From: an uncultured Sutterella sp.
GTDB taxonomy: Bacteria; Pseudomonadota; Gammaproteobacteria; Burkholderiales; Burkholderiaceae_F
Direction of reading: 5' to 3'
DNA length: 64,000 nt
Assembly (NCBI GenBank): GCA_905202595.1
Contig: CAJKSP010000006.1
Coordinates: 1-64,000, forward strand
A program made the translations under genes and the position numbers. Position 1 is the first letter of the stretch. Every line of letters starts with the position of its first letter. Shown here piece by piece: positions 46,795 to 54,470 of this stretch. The notes beneath the pieces were generated by a model that saw only the letters and a list, made by a program, of their open reading frames with translations, was not told the DNA's origin and did not search any database.

Positions 46795-47478
46795 ATGAAC
46801 GATAAGATTGTTGAAGTCGCCGTGGCCGTGCTGATTCGAGAAGACGGCAAGATGCTGCTGTCGTCGCGCCCTGAAGGCAAGCCCTATGCGGGCTATTGGG
46901 AATTCCCGGGCGGCAAGATCGAAGCCGGCGAGACGGTGCATCAGGCGCTGGCGCGCGAGCTGGAGGAAGAGCTTGGCGTCAAGGTTGCGAGCTCTACGCC
47001 TTGGTTTGTGAAAGAGCACCGCTACGAGCATGCGCACGTGCGCCTTCATTTCCGCCGTTCGCATGACTTCACGGGGCAGCCTTCCGGCAAGGAGGGTCAG
47101 GACTTCGGCTTCTTCTCCGCCTCTGAGCGCACGCCGGGCCTCATGCTGCCCGTGGATCTCTCGATCGTGAATCGCGTCGAGCTGCCGGAAGTCTTCGCGG
47201 AAAGCAGCGATCTGCTGACGCTGTCGCGCGATGCGCTGCAGGCGACGGTCGTCCGCAACCGCAATATGCGCTGGGTGGGCGCCCGCGCAGAAACGATGGA
47301 CGATGTGATGAAGGCCGTGGCCATGGACTTCGACTTTGCGATCGTGAGCCCGGAAAACTTCGAAAAGCTGCTGCAGTCCGGCGAACCGCGCCTGCCGATG
47401 TATGTCGACGGCGAGCCCGAAGCAAAGCTTGCCTACTGGCAGGCGAAAGGCGCGCACGGCGTGAAGCCTCAGATTTAG
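46795..47478 (+). CDS. mutT: MutT-like Nudix hydrolase with short C-terminal domain
   Basis: A 227-residue protein starting at the ATG at 46795 (GGAG 7 nt upstream). The Nudix box is complete: G40-x5-E46-x7-R54-E55-L-x-E58-E59-x-G61-V62. The surrounding WEFPGGKIE is typical of 8-oxo-dGTP diphosphatases that keep oxidised guanine out of DNA. Residues about 130-227 (RWVGARAETMDDVMKAV, FAIVSPEN, ending GAHGVKPQI) look like a shortened thiamine-phosphate-synthase-like domain, as fused to MutT in many betaproteobacteria. It lies between the ArgJ-like gene and yacG, as in related genomes. Confidence 0.85.
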   Translation: MNDKIVEVAVAVLIREDGKMLLSSRPEGKPYAGYWEFPGGKIEAGETVHQALARELEEELGVKVASSTPWFVKEHRYEHAHVRLHFRRSHDFTGQPSGKEGQDFGFFSASERTPGLMLPVDLSIVNRVELPEVFAESSDLLTLSRDALQATVVRNRNMRWVGARAETMDDVMKAVAMDFDFAIVSPENFEKLLQSGEPRLPMYVDGEPEAKLAYWQAKGAHGVKPQI

Positions 47479-47528
47479 CGCCGGTGCATTGGAACTGGGC
47501 GGAACGCTCAGTCCTGCCGCGCCAAAGC

Positions 47529-47563
47529 AAAGGCCGCTCTGCTGGATGGCAGGCGGCCTTTTT
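47529..47563 (+). terminator. Terminator of mutT
   Basis: AAAGGCCGC/GCGGCCTTT with an inner CTGC pairing, followed by TTTTT overlapping the stem end. It lies between convergent mutT and yacG. Confidence 0.7.
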
Positions 47564-47582
47564 GCTGAGCGGCGGCGCGGAT

Positions 47583-47837
47583 TCAGCGGCGTCCTCGGCC
47601 GCGCTTTTCGTGCGCTTCCCGACCTTTTTCCGCTCTGGCCATAGCGGCTCGGGCTGCAGCGTCGAGATCCGCTTCTGAAAGGCTCATGGCCGACCCCGGC
47701 TCGCCTTCAATCAGATACTCGTCGTTGGCCCAGGCGCCAAGGTCGATGAGCTTGCAGCGCTCGGAGCAGAAGGGACGGTAAGGGTTTGAAGTCGAATATT
47801 CAATGAGCTTCCCGCAGGTGGGGCACTTCACTTTCAT
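47583..47837 (-). CDS. yacG: DNA gyrase inhibitor YacG
   Basis: An 84-residue zinc protein with the four Cys ligands in MKVKCPTCGK and FCSERCKLIDLG. It binds GyrB and blocks DNA binding in E. coli. The ATG at 47837 is preferred over a TTG 18 nt earlier, since the family begins just before CPxC. The Ala/Arg/Lys-rich tail is variable. Third in the coaE-zapD-yacG set, with a terminator-like hairpin before it. Confidence 0.92.
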   Translation of the reverse strand: MKVKCPTCGKLIEYSTSNPYRPFCSERCKLIDLGAWANDEYLIEGEPGSAMSLSEADLDAAARAAMARAEKGREAHEKRGRGRR

Positions 47838-47846
47838 GGCGCAGAG

Positions 47847-47888
47847 CTGAATCAAAAAAGAATAAAGAAGCGGCGCGCAGGCGCCGCT
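47847..47888 (-). terminator. Terminator-like hairpin between zapD and yacG
   Basis: AGCGGCGC/GCGCCGCT with a 4-nt loop, 10 nt after zapD; on the minus strand TCTTTATTCTTTTTT follows. It lies within about 50 nt of the yacG start, so it may attenuate yacG. Confidence 0.6.
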
Positions 47889-47897
47889 CGATCAGAG

Positions 47898-48665
47898 TCA
47901 AGCGCACAGGCCGAGGCGGAAGGATACCCGCTCCTGCGCGGCATGAAGGCGCCGCCGTTCGTCGGGACGCGAGAAGCGAATCCAGAGCATGTATTTGTTT
48001 GCGCTCACTTCCGGAATGATCATTTCCGCTTCCGGCAGCCAGATTCTGGCCAGCGCATAGCTTTTGCCCGTCATCGAAAGCTGATACATGCCGCCGGAGG
48101 CCGTGCACCAAGATTCCTGCGTGGAAGAGCGCAGATGGCGCAGCACGAAGAAGACGGCGTGCTTGAGCGGCGTCAGCGTTTCGCCCCAAGCGCGGAGCTC
48201 GCTCTGGCGGGAGGCTGCCGGCTGCGAAAGCCAGTAATGAAGCATCGGCATGTCGAAGACGCAGGTGCCGCCGGGAATCGATTGGCGAGTGCGGACGAGC
48301 TGAAGCCATTCATTGTCGCGGATCGCTTGTCCTGAGCGGCCGATGACGCGGTTGATGTCGCGCATCGTCTGCATGCATTCGCCAATGGATTCTTCGAGCG
48401 CCTGCTGATTGACTTCAGCATTGCCTCTGAGAGCGACGAGCGTTGCGCGGCTGTGCTCAAGCTCTCTCAGCAGCTCATTGCGAAGGTCGGAGCGAGCTGA
48501 CGCATCGACGAGGTCGAAGAGCGCATTGATGGCTGCGTGGCTTGCAATGGGAGAAGCCTGCTCGCAGAACCAGTCGAAGCGTGCAAAAAGAGATTCGAGC
48601 CGCAAAAGCATGCGAACCTTTTCGTTGCAGGGGAACTCATAGAGGAGAAAGCCGGAAGAGTCCAT
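47898..48665 (-). CDS. zapD: FtsZ-bundling protein ZapD
   Basis: A 255-residue cytoplasmic Z-ring stabiliser (DUF1342, formerly YacF). YEFPCNEKVRMLLRLESLF is the family's N-terminal signature; a central helical region and a C-terminal beta domain (FVLRHLRSS, ending VSFRLGLC) follow. It binds the FtsZ C-terminal peptide. A 162-nt gap separates it from coaE upstream. Confidence 0.95.
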   Translation of the reverse strand: MDSSGFLLYEFPCNEKVRMLLRLESLFARFDWFCEQASPIASHAAINALFDLVDASARSDLRNELLRELEHSRATLVALRGNAEVNQQALEESIGECMQTMRDINRVIGRSGQAIRDNEWLQLVRTRQSIPGGTCVFDMPMLHYWLSQPAASRQSELRAWGETLTPLKHAVFFVLRHLRSSTQESWCTASGGMYQLSMTGKSYALARIWLPEAEMIIPEVSANKYMLWIRFSRPDERRRLHAAQERVSFRLGLCA

Positions 48666-48827
48666 GTCAGAGCGCAGCTGTGGGGGAAGATGGACGGCGG
48701 ACTGCAGCTTGCGAAGAACGGCGCCGAGTGCAGCGGCGCCGTCAACGGCAGCAGAAGCGCCAGGCCGCTCCTTGGATGATAAAGCACGCAGGCGGTGCTA
48801 AAGGAGGCAGGTTTTATCCCCGTTCTT

Positions 48828-49478
48828 CTACATTGCTGCCGATGAAGCGCCGTCGTCCTGGCTGATCATCCAGCCCCAGCCTCGGCAGAGCCGCACGAGC
48901 GCCGCCTCAAGCGCCTTCGGACTCGCGCCGTTGAAGATGATGTCGTCTGCAGCGGCAATTCGTTCAGCGCGGGGAATCTGGGCGCGAATGATCGATTCAA
49001 TGCGCTCGGCGGAGAGGCCTGAGCGTGCGGCGACGCGCTGAATCTGCATCTCGGCTGAAGCATCAATGACGAGAATGCGGCCGCAGCGCTCGCGCAGCGC
49101 CTGCCATTCAATGAGAAGGGGACAGTCGAAGACGCAGAAAGGGATGTTCCGGGCGTCAGCCTGCTGCTGCGCCGCGCTGAGCGCATCCAGGCAGCCTTCT
49201 CGAATGAGCGGCCGAAGAATGGCCTCAAGCTTCGCTTTGGCCTGCGGGTTGGTAAAGACGAGCTCCCTCATGCGCTGCCGGTCCATGGCGCCGGATGCCG
49301 CAATGAAGGTCGGACCAAAAGCCTGCCGTATGGCAGGAACGGCGGTGCCGCCCGCAGCCGTCAGCGAGCGGGAAATGGCGTCGGCATCGACGCCCGGCGC
49401 GCCGAAGCGTGCAAAAAGCGCCGCAGCAGTGCTTTTTCCTGAGCCGATGCCGCCAGTGAGGCCGAGAATCCAGGCCAT
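48828..49478 (-). CDS. coaE: Dephospho-CoA kinase
   Basis: A 216-residue enzyme for the last step of coenzyme A synthesis. P-loop GLTGGIGSGKST at the N-terminus; DADAISRSLT and CPLLIEW are family motifs. AAGGAGG lies 6 nt before the ATG at 49478; longer frames upstream are ignored. Confidence 0.95.
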   Translation of the reverse strand: MAWILGLTGGIGSGKSTAAALFARFGAPGVDADAISRSLTAAGGTAVPAIRQAFGPTFIAASGAMDRQRMRELVFTNPQAKAKLEAILRPLIREGCLDALSAAQQQADARNIPFCVFDCPLLIEWQALRERCGRILVIDASAEMQIQRVAARSGLSAERIESIIRAQIPRAERIAAADDIIFNGASPKALEAALVRLCRGWGWMISQDDGASSAAM

Positions 49479-49524
49479 GCGCGCCTCCTTGGGATGTGGC
49501 GTCTGACTGCAGACGCCAGCAACA

Positions 49525-49556
49525 AAAAAGGGCTGCCGCAAGCGGCAACCCTTTTT
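49525..49556 (-). terminator. Terminator downstream of tRNA-Pro
   Basis: AAAAAGGG-C-TGCCGC pairs across a 2-nt loop with GCGGCA-A-CCCTTTTT (one mismatch), followed on the minus strand by a T run. It separates the tRNA from coaE. Confidence 0.75.
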
Positions 49557-49565
49557 CTTGAAATC

Positions 49566-49642
<77 letters not shown>

Positions 49643-49662
49643 ATTTGCTCCACCGTCTCGCG

Positions 49663-50682
49663 TTATCGATCACGCTTAACTGTGAAGGACAACAAGTTTA
49701 GCAGACTTTCGCTGAAAATGGAAGAGGGAATTTTTGAAAGCGCTTGCTTTCCGCGTTCCAGCTCTTGTTCAGCTCGAGCCTTGCACCGGTCGAGAGCATT
49801 AGATGCTATCACAATGTGAGAGATTTTGTCAAAGTCTCCATTGCCTTGGTGAACGGCCTCATCAATGAGGGCGCGCTCTTCGGGAGCGGCGGTCTGGCGT
49901 GCATAGATGAGCGGCAGCGTCATCTTTCCCTCGCGCAGGTCGGCGCCCAAGTTCTTGCCGATGTCGGCGGCCACGCCCGTGTAGTCGAGGATGTCGTCGG
50001 CAATCTGGAACGCGTTGCCGAGCGCAAGCGCATAGTCGGCAACCGCTTCCTCGGCTTCGGGCGTGCAGTCGGCGATGGCGGCCGCCATGCGCGCAGCTGC
50101 TTCGAAGAGGCATGCGGTCTTGCGCTCGATCACTTTGAAGTAGCGCGCTTCGTCCACGAGCGGGTCGTGCGCGTTCACCATCTGGATCACTTCGCCTTCG
50201 GAGAGCGTGTTGGCTGCGTTGGCGAGCGCCTGCATGACGCGAAGGTTGCCCGCCTTCACCATCATCTGGAAGGAGCGCGTGTAGAGAAAGTCGCCGACCA
50301 GCACGGCTGCGCCGTTGCCCCAGCGGGCATTGGCCGTCGGACGGCCGCGGCGCATGTCGCTTTCATCGACGACGTCGTCGTGCATGAGCGTTGCCGTATG
50401 GAGCAGCTCGATCGTGGCGCCGAGATACTGGTGCAGCGTGCCTTCATAGCCGAGCGCGCGGCTGATGAGAATCAGAAGGGCCGGACGCAGGCGCTTGCCG
50501 CCTGCGCTCGTGATGTATTCGCTGATCTCGTGCATGCGGCTCACGTCGCTCGAGAGCTCCGCGCGGATGATGTCGTCTACCGCCTTCATGTCGGCGGCAA
50601 TGGGCGCCAGAAGCTTGCGCACGAGCGCCTTGGGATCCGGCTGGTCCTGGACAGGCTGATTCTCGGCCATGATGGATTGCAT
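49663..50682 (-). CDS. ispB: Octaprenyl diphosphate synthase
   Basis: A 339-residue long-chain trans-prenyl transferase making the quinone side chain. First Asp-rich motif D102-D-V-V-D106, second DDILD in the middle, GGKRLRP for diphosphate binding. Chain length cannot be read from sequence alone; octaprenyl is by family analogy. No strong ribosome site is seen at either of the two close ATG codons (50682, 50670). Divergent from rplU. Confidence 0.94.
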   Translation of the reverse strand: MQSIMAENQPVQDQPDPKALVRKLLAPIAADMKAVDDIIRAELSSDVSRMHEISEYITSAGGKRLRPALLILISRALGYEGTLHQYLGATIELLHTATLMHDDVVDESDMRRGRPTANARWGNGAAVLVGDFLYTRSFQMMVKAGNLRVMQALANAANTLSEGEVIQMVNAHDPLVDEARYFKVIERKTACLFEAAARMAAAIADCTPEAEEAVADYALALGNAFQIADDILDYTGVAADIGKNLGADLREGKMTLPLIYARQTAAPEERALIDEAVHQGNGDFDKISHIVIASNALDRCKARAEQELERGKQALSKIPSSIFSESLLNLLSFTVKRDR

Positions 50683-51025
50683 TTTTATTTAGATGGGAAA
50701 AAGGAGGGTCGGCCCCGGCAGGCGTCGCATCGTCTGCTCTTCGGCCGCGCCTAAGTATATAAGCGCGGAAGCGGCCGCATTTCGGCGCGGCACCGCGTCG
50801 GCGCCGCTGCGCTCTTGGATGCGCGAACCGTCGGATAGCGCTCAGAAAATTTTCTGCCCTTTGCGCTTGACGGACTCGATGCGGCGCTTCATAATGCTTC
50901 ACTTTCCACGCACCGGGCGCGCTCCCGGCGGCTTCCGGACTTTCTCCGGGCGCACGAAGCGCGCCGAGTACAAAAAGGTTCCGCACAAGCCTTTCAGCAG
51001 AAGCGGAACGGCGAGGTTTACATAC
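50683..51025. other. 343-bp divergent region with rplU leader
   Basis: No gene is seen. It holds the rplU promoter and an RNA leader of about 124 nt. In the leader GTTCCGC (50978-50984) can pair with GCGGAAC (51003-51009), just before the ribosome site. Autoregulatory leaders are common for ribosomal protein operons, but none is assigned here. Confidence 0.5.
50867..50895 (+). promoter_or_regulatory. Strong sigma-70 promoter of rplU-rpmA
   Basis: TTGACG (50867-50872), exactly 17 bp, then CATAAT (50890-50895). Predicted start near 50902. Confidence 0.8.
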
Positions 51026-51337
51026 ATGTACGCTATCATCAAGACGGGCGGTAAGCAGTACCGCGTCAGCGTCGGCGACAAGGTCAAGGTTGAACTCCTT
51101 GGCGCAGAAGCCGGCACCCAGGTCACCATCACCGACGTTCTCGCGGTGAGCGACGACAACGGCCTCAAGGTCGGCAAGCCCCTCGTTGAAGGCGCTTCCG
51201 TCACGGCGACGGTCGTCCGCAACGGCCGCAGCGACAAGGTCCGCATCTTCAAGTTCCGCCGCCGCAAGCACTCCATGAAGTCGGGCGGCCATCGCCAGGG
51301 CTTCGCCGAGATCCAGATCGACGCGATCAACGCCTAA
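51026..51337 (+). CDS. rplU: 50S ribosomal protein L21
   Basis: A 103-residue protein, the same length as in E. coli. MYAIIKTGGKQYRVSVGDKV and the C-terminal KFRRRKHSMKSGGHRQGF are diagnostic. GCGAGG precedes the ATG. The frame runs on upstream through the promoter, so only this start makes sense. Operon with rpmA. Confidence 0.98.
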   Translation: MYAIIKTGGKQYRVSVGDKVKVELLGAEAGTQVTITDVLAVSDDNGLKVGKPLVEGASVTATVVRNGRSDKVRIFKFRRRKHSMKSGGHRQGFAEIQIDAINA

Positions 51338-51375
51338 TTTCCTCTTATCACCCAGTTTTTTGAAGAGCAAGCAAA

Positions 51376-51639
51376 ATGGCACACAAGAAAGGCGGCGGCT
51401 CCACCCGCAACGGTCGTGATTCCCAGTCCAAGCGCCTCGGCGTCAAGGTGTTCGGCAATGCTGCCGTGAACGCCGGCGGCATCATCATCCGTCAGCGCGG
51501 CACGCAGTTCCACGCCGGCGACAATGTCGGCATGGGCAAGGACCACACGCTGTTCGCTCTCGTCGACGGCGTCGTGCGCTTTGAAGTGAAGGGCGCTTTC
51601 CATCGGCACTACGTGCACGTCGTGCCGGCCGCCCTCTAA
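51376..51639 (+). CDS. rpmA: 50S ribosomal protein L27
   Basis: An 87-residue protein near the peptidyl transferase centre. MAHKKGGGSTRNGRDSQSKRLG is canonical, with no cleavable N-terminal extension. AGAGCAAGC lies upstream. Confidence 0.98.
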   Translation: MAHKKGGGSTRNGRDSQSKRLGVKVFGNAAVNAGGIIIRQRGTQFHAGDNVGMGKDHTLFALVDGVVRFEVKGAFHRHYVHVVPAAL

Positions 51640-51701
51640 TCATCTTCAGGCGCGGCTGGTCTGAGCGGCTGGCTTTCAGCCGGCCCTCGACCGAGCAGCA
51701 G

Positions 51702-51737
51702 GAGCCCAGTGCGGATTGCATTCGCCTGGGCTCTTTT
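51702..51737 (+). terminator. Terminator after rpmA
   Basis: GAGCCCAG/CTGGGCTC, 8 bp with a 16-nt loop, followed by TTTT. Read-through to obgE is likely, since the rplU-rpmA-obgE order is conserved. Confidence 0.55.
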
Positions 51738-51829
51738 GCTGAGAAGCAGGCGCAAAGCCTGCGGCGGCGCTGCTGTGCAGCAGCGTCTCCAAAAAAGTTT
51801 CTTTTAACTGTCTCTGAAAGAGGTCCGAC

Positions 51830-52933
51830 GTGAAGTTTGTCGATGAGGCCCGAATTGAAGTCCAGGGCGGCAAGGGCGGCAACGGCTCTGCGAGCTTCCG
51901 CCGCGAAAAGTTCATTCCGAAGGGCGGTCCGGACGGCGGCGACGGCGGCCGCGGCGGCTCGGTCTGGGCTGTTGCTGACCGCAACATCAATACGCTCGTG
52001 GACTATCAGTACACGAGAAAATTCTTCGCGCCTGCGGGCGAAAACGGCCGCGGCGCCGACTGCTACGGCGCTGCCGGCAAGGACATCGTGCTCCGCATGC
52101 CGGTGGGCACCATTGTTCGCGATGCCGATACGGGCGAGACGCTCGCGGATCTGAATGTGCACGGCGCCAAGGCGCTGCTGGCAGCCGGCGGCAAGGGCGG
52201 CCTGGGCAATCTCCACTTCAAGAGCGCCATCAACCGCGCGCCTCGGCAGTTCACGCCGGGCGAGCCCGGGCAGTACCGTTCGCTCGAGCTGGAGCTGAAG
52301 GTGCTGGCCGACGTCGGCCTGCTGGGGCTGCCCAATGCTGGGAAGTCGACGCTCATCACGGCCGTCTCGAATGCGCGCCCGAAGATTGCAGACTACCCCT
52401 TCACGACCCTTTATCCGCACCTCGGCGTGGTGCGCGTCGGCCCGGAGCAGAGCTTCGTCATTGCCGACGTGCCGGGCCTGATTGAGGGCGCGGCTGAGGG
52501 CGCCGGCCTGGGCCATCTCTTCCTGCGGCACCTCTCCCGCACGAAGGTTCTGCTGCATGTCATTGATGCCGCGCCGCTCGATGAAGAGGCCGACCCCATC
52601 GAGCAGGCCAAGGGCCTGGCGCAGGAGCTCGAGAAGTACGATCCGGCGCTGGCCGCGAAGCCCCGCTGGATTGTGCTCAACAAGATGGATCTTGTGCCCG
52701 AAGAGGAGCGCGAGGCGCTTGTGGCCAAATTCCAGGAAGCCTTCTCGCATCTGGGCGAGCCGGTCTATCCGATTTCGGCGGCAGCCCGGCAGGGCGTGGA
52801 TGCGCTCGTGAAGGCGCTCGCGCAGAAGATCGACGAGGATCGCCGCGCAGAGATGGCGTTCCTTGACGATGAGCGCTTCCGCGAGGACGAAGAAGACAAG
52901 CCGTACGAGCCCTACAATCCGGCGGCGAACTGA
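51830..52933 (+). CDS. obgE: Obg family GTPase (ribosome assembly)
   Basis: A 367-residue GTPase acting in 50S maturation and stress signalling. GTG start behind AGAGG. The Gly-rich Obg fold (about 1-158) is followed by the G domain: G1 GLPNAGKST, switch II DVPGLIEGA, NKMD. The C-terminal tail is acidic (EDEEDKPYEPY). Confidence 0.97.
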   Translation: MKFVDEARIEVQGGKGGNGSASFRREKFIPKGGPDGGDGGRGGSVWAVADRNINTLVDYQYTRKFFAPAGENGRGADCYGAAGKDIVLRMPVGTIVRDADTGETLADLNVHGAKALLAAGGKGGLGNLHFKSAINRAPRQFTPGEPGQYRSLELELKVLADVGLLGLPNAGKSTLITAVSNARPKIADYPFTTLYPHLGVVRVGPEQSFVIADVPGLIEGAAEGAGLGHLFLRHLSRTKVLLHVIDAAPLDEEADPIEQAKGLAQELEKYDPALAAKPRWIVLNKMDLVPEEEREALVAKFQEAFSHLGEPVYPISAAARQGVDALVKALAQKIDEDRRAEMAFLDDERFREDEEDKPYEPYNPAAN

Positions 52934-52963
52934 CCGCCGGCGCAAGGGAGCGGCTGGTGCAGA

Positions 52964-53006
52964 AAAGCGGCGCAGAGCTTTGTCGGCTTTGCGCCGCTTT
53001 CTCTTT
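52964..53006 (+). terminator. Terminator of obgE
   Basis: AAAGCGGCGCA/TGCGCCGCTTT, an 11-bp perfect stem with a 15-nt loop, followed by CTCTTT. Confidence 0.7.
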
Positions 53007-53008
53007 GG

Positions 53009-53148
53009 CCTGCTGAGGCATTTCACTCAGCGCAGGTTGCGTTGGCGCAATCCCCGGCGAACGTTCGGGCGCGAAGCGCCCTCTGCGCAGGTAAGCTCAA
53101 AAGCAACGTCAACCTTAATCGGCAGCTTCGGCAAGAAGCCGCCTTTTT
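53009..53148 (+). promoter_or_regulatory. Structured proB leader ending in a terminator-like hairpin
   Basis: Successive hairpins: CCTGC...GCAGG (53009-53036), TTGCG-TTGG-CGCAA (53037-53050), GGGCGC-GAA-GCGCCC (53067-53081). Last comes GGCAGCTTC-GGCAA-GAAGCCGCC with one mismatch followed by TTTTT (53121-53148), which ends 5 nt before the proB ATG. This suggests transcription attenuation of proB. No promoter could be assigned. Confidence 0.45.
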
Positions 53149-53153
53149 GAACC

Positions 53154-54272
53154 ATGACATCTTTGCTTCAGAATGCGCACCGCATCGTCGTTAAGGTGGG
53201 AAGCGCCTTGGTCACGAACGACGGCCGCGGCCTGGATGAATCGGCCATCGAGCGCTGGGCGGCGCAGATTGCCTCGCTGAGGCGCATGGGCCGCGAAGTG
53301 ATCCTCGTGAGCTCCGGCGCCATTGCCGAAGGCGTGCTGCGGCTCGGCTTCGAGAAGCGCCCGCAGCTCGTCTATGAGCTGCAGGCCTGTGCTGCCGTAG
53401 GCCAGATGGGCCTCGTGCAGGCCTATGAAACGCATTTCCGCTCGCACGGCATCGGCACGGCGCAGGTGCTTCTGACGCATCCGAATCTGGCAGACCGCGA
53501 GCAGTATCTCAATGCGCGCATGACGCTGCTCGAGCTGCTGCGCCTCGGCGTGGTTCCCGTCATCAACGAGAACGACACGATCGCCACCAACGAAATCAAG
53601 GTGGGCGACAACGACACGCTCGGCGCGTTGGTGACGAATCTTGTCGAGGCCGACTGCCTGGTGATCCTGACGGATCAGCGCGGTCTCTATACAGCTGATC
53701 CCCGCTCCAATCCGGCGGCGGAATTCGTCTCCGAGGCGGAGGCCGGCGATCCGGCGCTCGAAAAGATGGCCGGCGGCGCGGCAAGCTCGCTTTCCAAGGG
53801 CGGCATGATCACCAAGATTCTGGCCGCCAAGCGGGCAGCCCGCTCAGGCGCCGGCACGATCATTGCGTCGGGCCGCGAGCCTGACGTGCTTGTGCGCCTT
53901 GCCGCAGGCGAGGCGATCGGCACGCATCTGCGGCCTGCTGCATCGAAGCTCCATGCGAGGAAGCAGTGGCTTGCCGATCAGCTCCGCGCTGCCGGGCGGC
54001 TCCTCCTGGATGAAGGCGCCGCCGCCGCGCTGGTCAGCCGTCACACTTCCCTTCTTCCGGTCGGCGTCAAAGGCGTCGAGGGTGAATTCAAGAAGGGCGA
54101 GCTTGTGGCCTGCATTGCGCCGGACGGACGAGAAATCGCCCGAGGCCTCATCAACTATTCGAGTGCGGATGCGCGCCGCATCTGCGGCTGCCACACGCCG
54201 GAAATCGAAGCGCGACTCGGCATGGCGGACCGTCTGGAGATGATCCATCGCGACAATATGGTTGTGCTGTGA
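53154..54272 (+). CDS. proB: Glutamate 5-kinase
   Basis: A 372-residue enzyme for the first step of proline synthesis, with an amino-acid-kinase domain (VVKVGSALVTN, SSGAIAEG, NENDTIAT, GTGGM-like KGGMITKI) and a C-terminal PUA domain (about 280-372). No Shine-Dalgarno is visible, because the U-tract of a hairpin occupies the site. proA is not in the window. It is followed by sotB. Confidence 0.97.
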   Translation: MTSLLQNAHRIVVKVGSALVTNDGRGLDESAIERWAAQIASLRRMGREVILVSSGAIAEGVLRLGFEKRPQLVYELQACAAVGQMGLVQAYETHFRSHGIGTAQVLLTHPNLADREQYLNARMTLLELLRLGVVPVINENDTIATNEIKVGDNDTLGALVTNLVEADCLVILTDQRGLYTADPRSNPAAEFVSEAEAGDPALEKMAGGAASSLSKGGMITKILAAKRAARSGAGTIIASGREPDVLVRLAAGEAIGTHLRPAASKLHARKQWLADQLRAAGRLLLDEGAAAALVSRHTSLLPVGVKGVEGEFKKGELVACIAPDGREIARGLINYSSADARRICGCHTPEIEARLGMADRLEMIHRDNMVVL

Positions 54273-54313
54273 GGACCGAGAGCGCCGCGGCGTCCATGAC
54301 GCTGCAGCGCAGG

Positions 54314-54463
54314 TAAAATCCGCATTCCCTTCGGCGTCTGCCGTCTGCTCGCGCTCAGCCTGAGCGATGGACGAGGCGCCTCGTTCTGCTTCAAGCAGTC
54401 AGAATTTTCATCAAAGCCGCAGCCGGCGCTTCTCTTAAGGAGAAGCGCCGGCTGCTCATTTTT
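54314..54463 (+). promoter_or_regulatory. Structured sotB leader ending in a strong terminator
   Basis: A -10-like TAAAAT (54314-54319) is followed by small hairpins CGCTCA-GCC-TGAGCG (54352-54366), ACGAGGCGCCTCGT (54371-54384) and CTGCT-TCA-AGCAG (54386-54398). Then a perfect 16-bp stem GCAGCCGGCGCTTCTC with a 5-nt loop (54419-54455) and TCATTTTT. The terminator ends 7 nt before the sotB ATG. It may simply terminate proB, but its position suggests control of sotB. Confidence 0.5.
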
Positions 54464-54470
54464 CTCCGCC

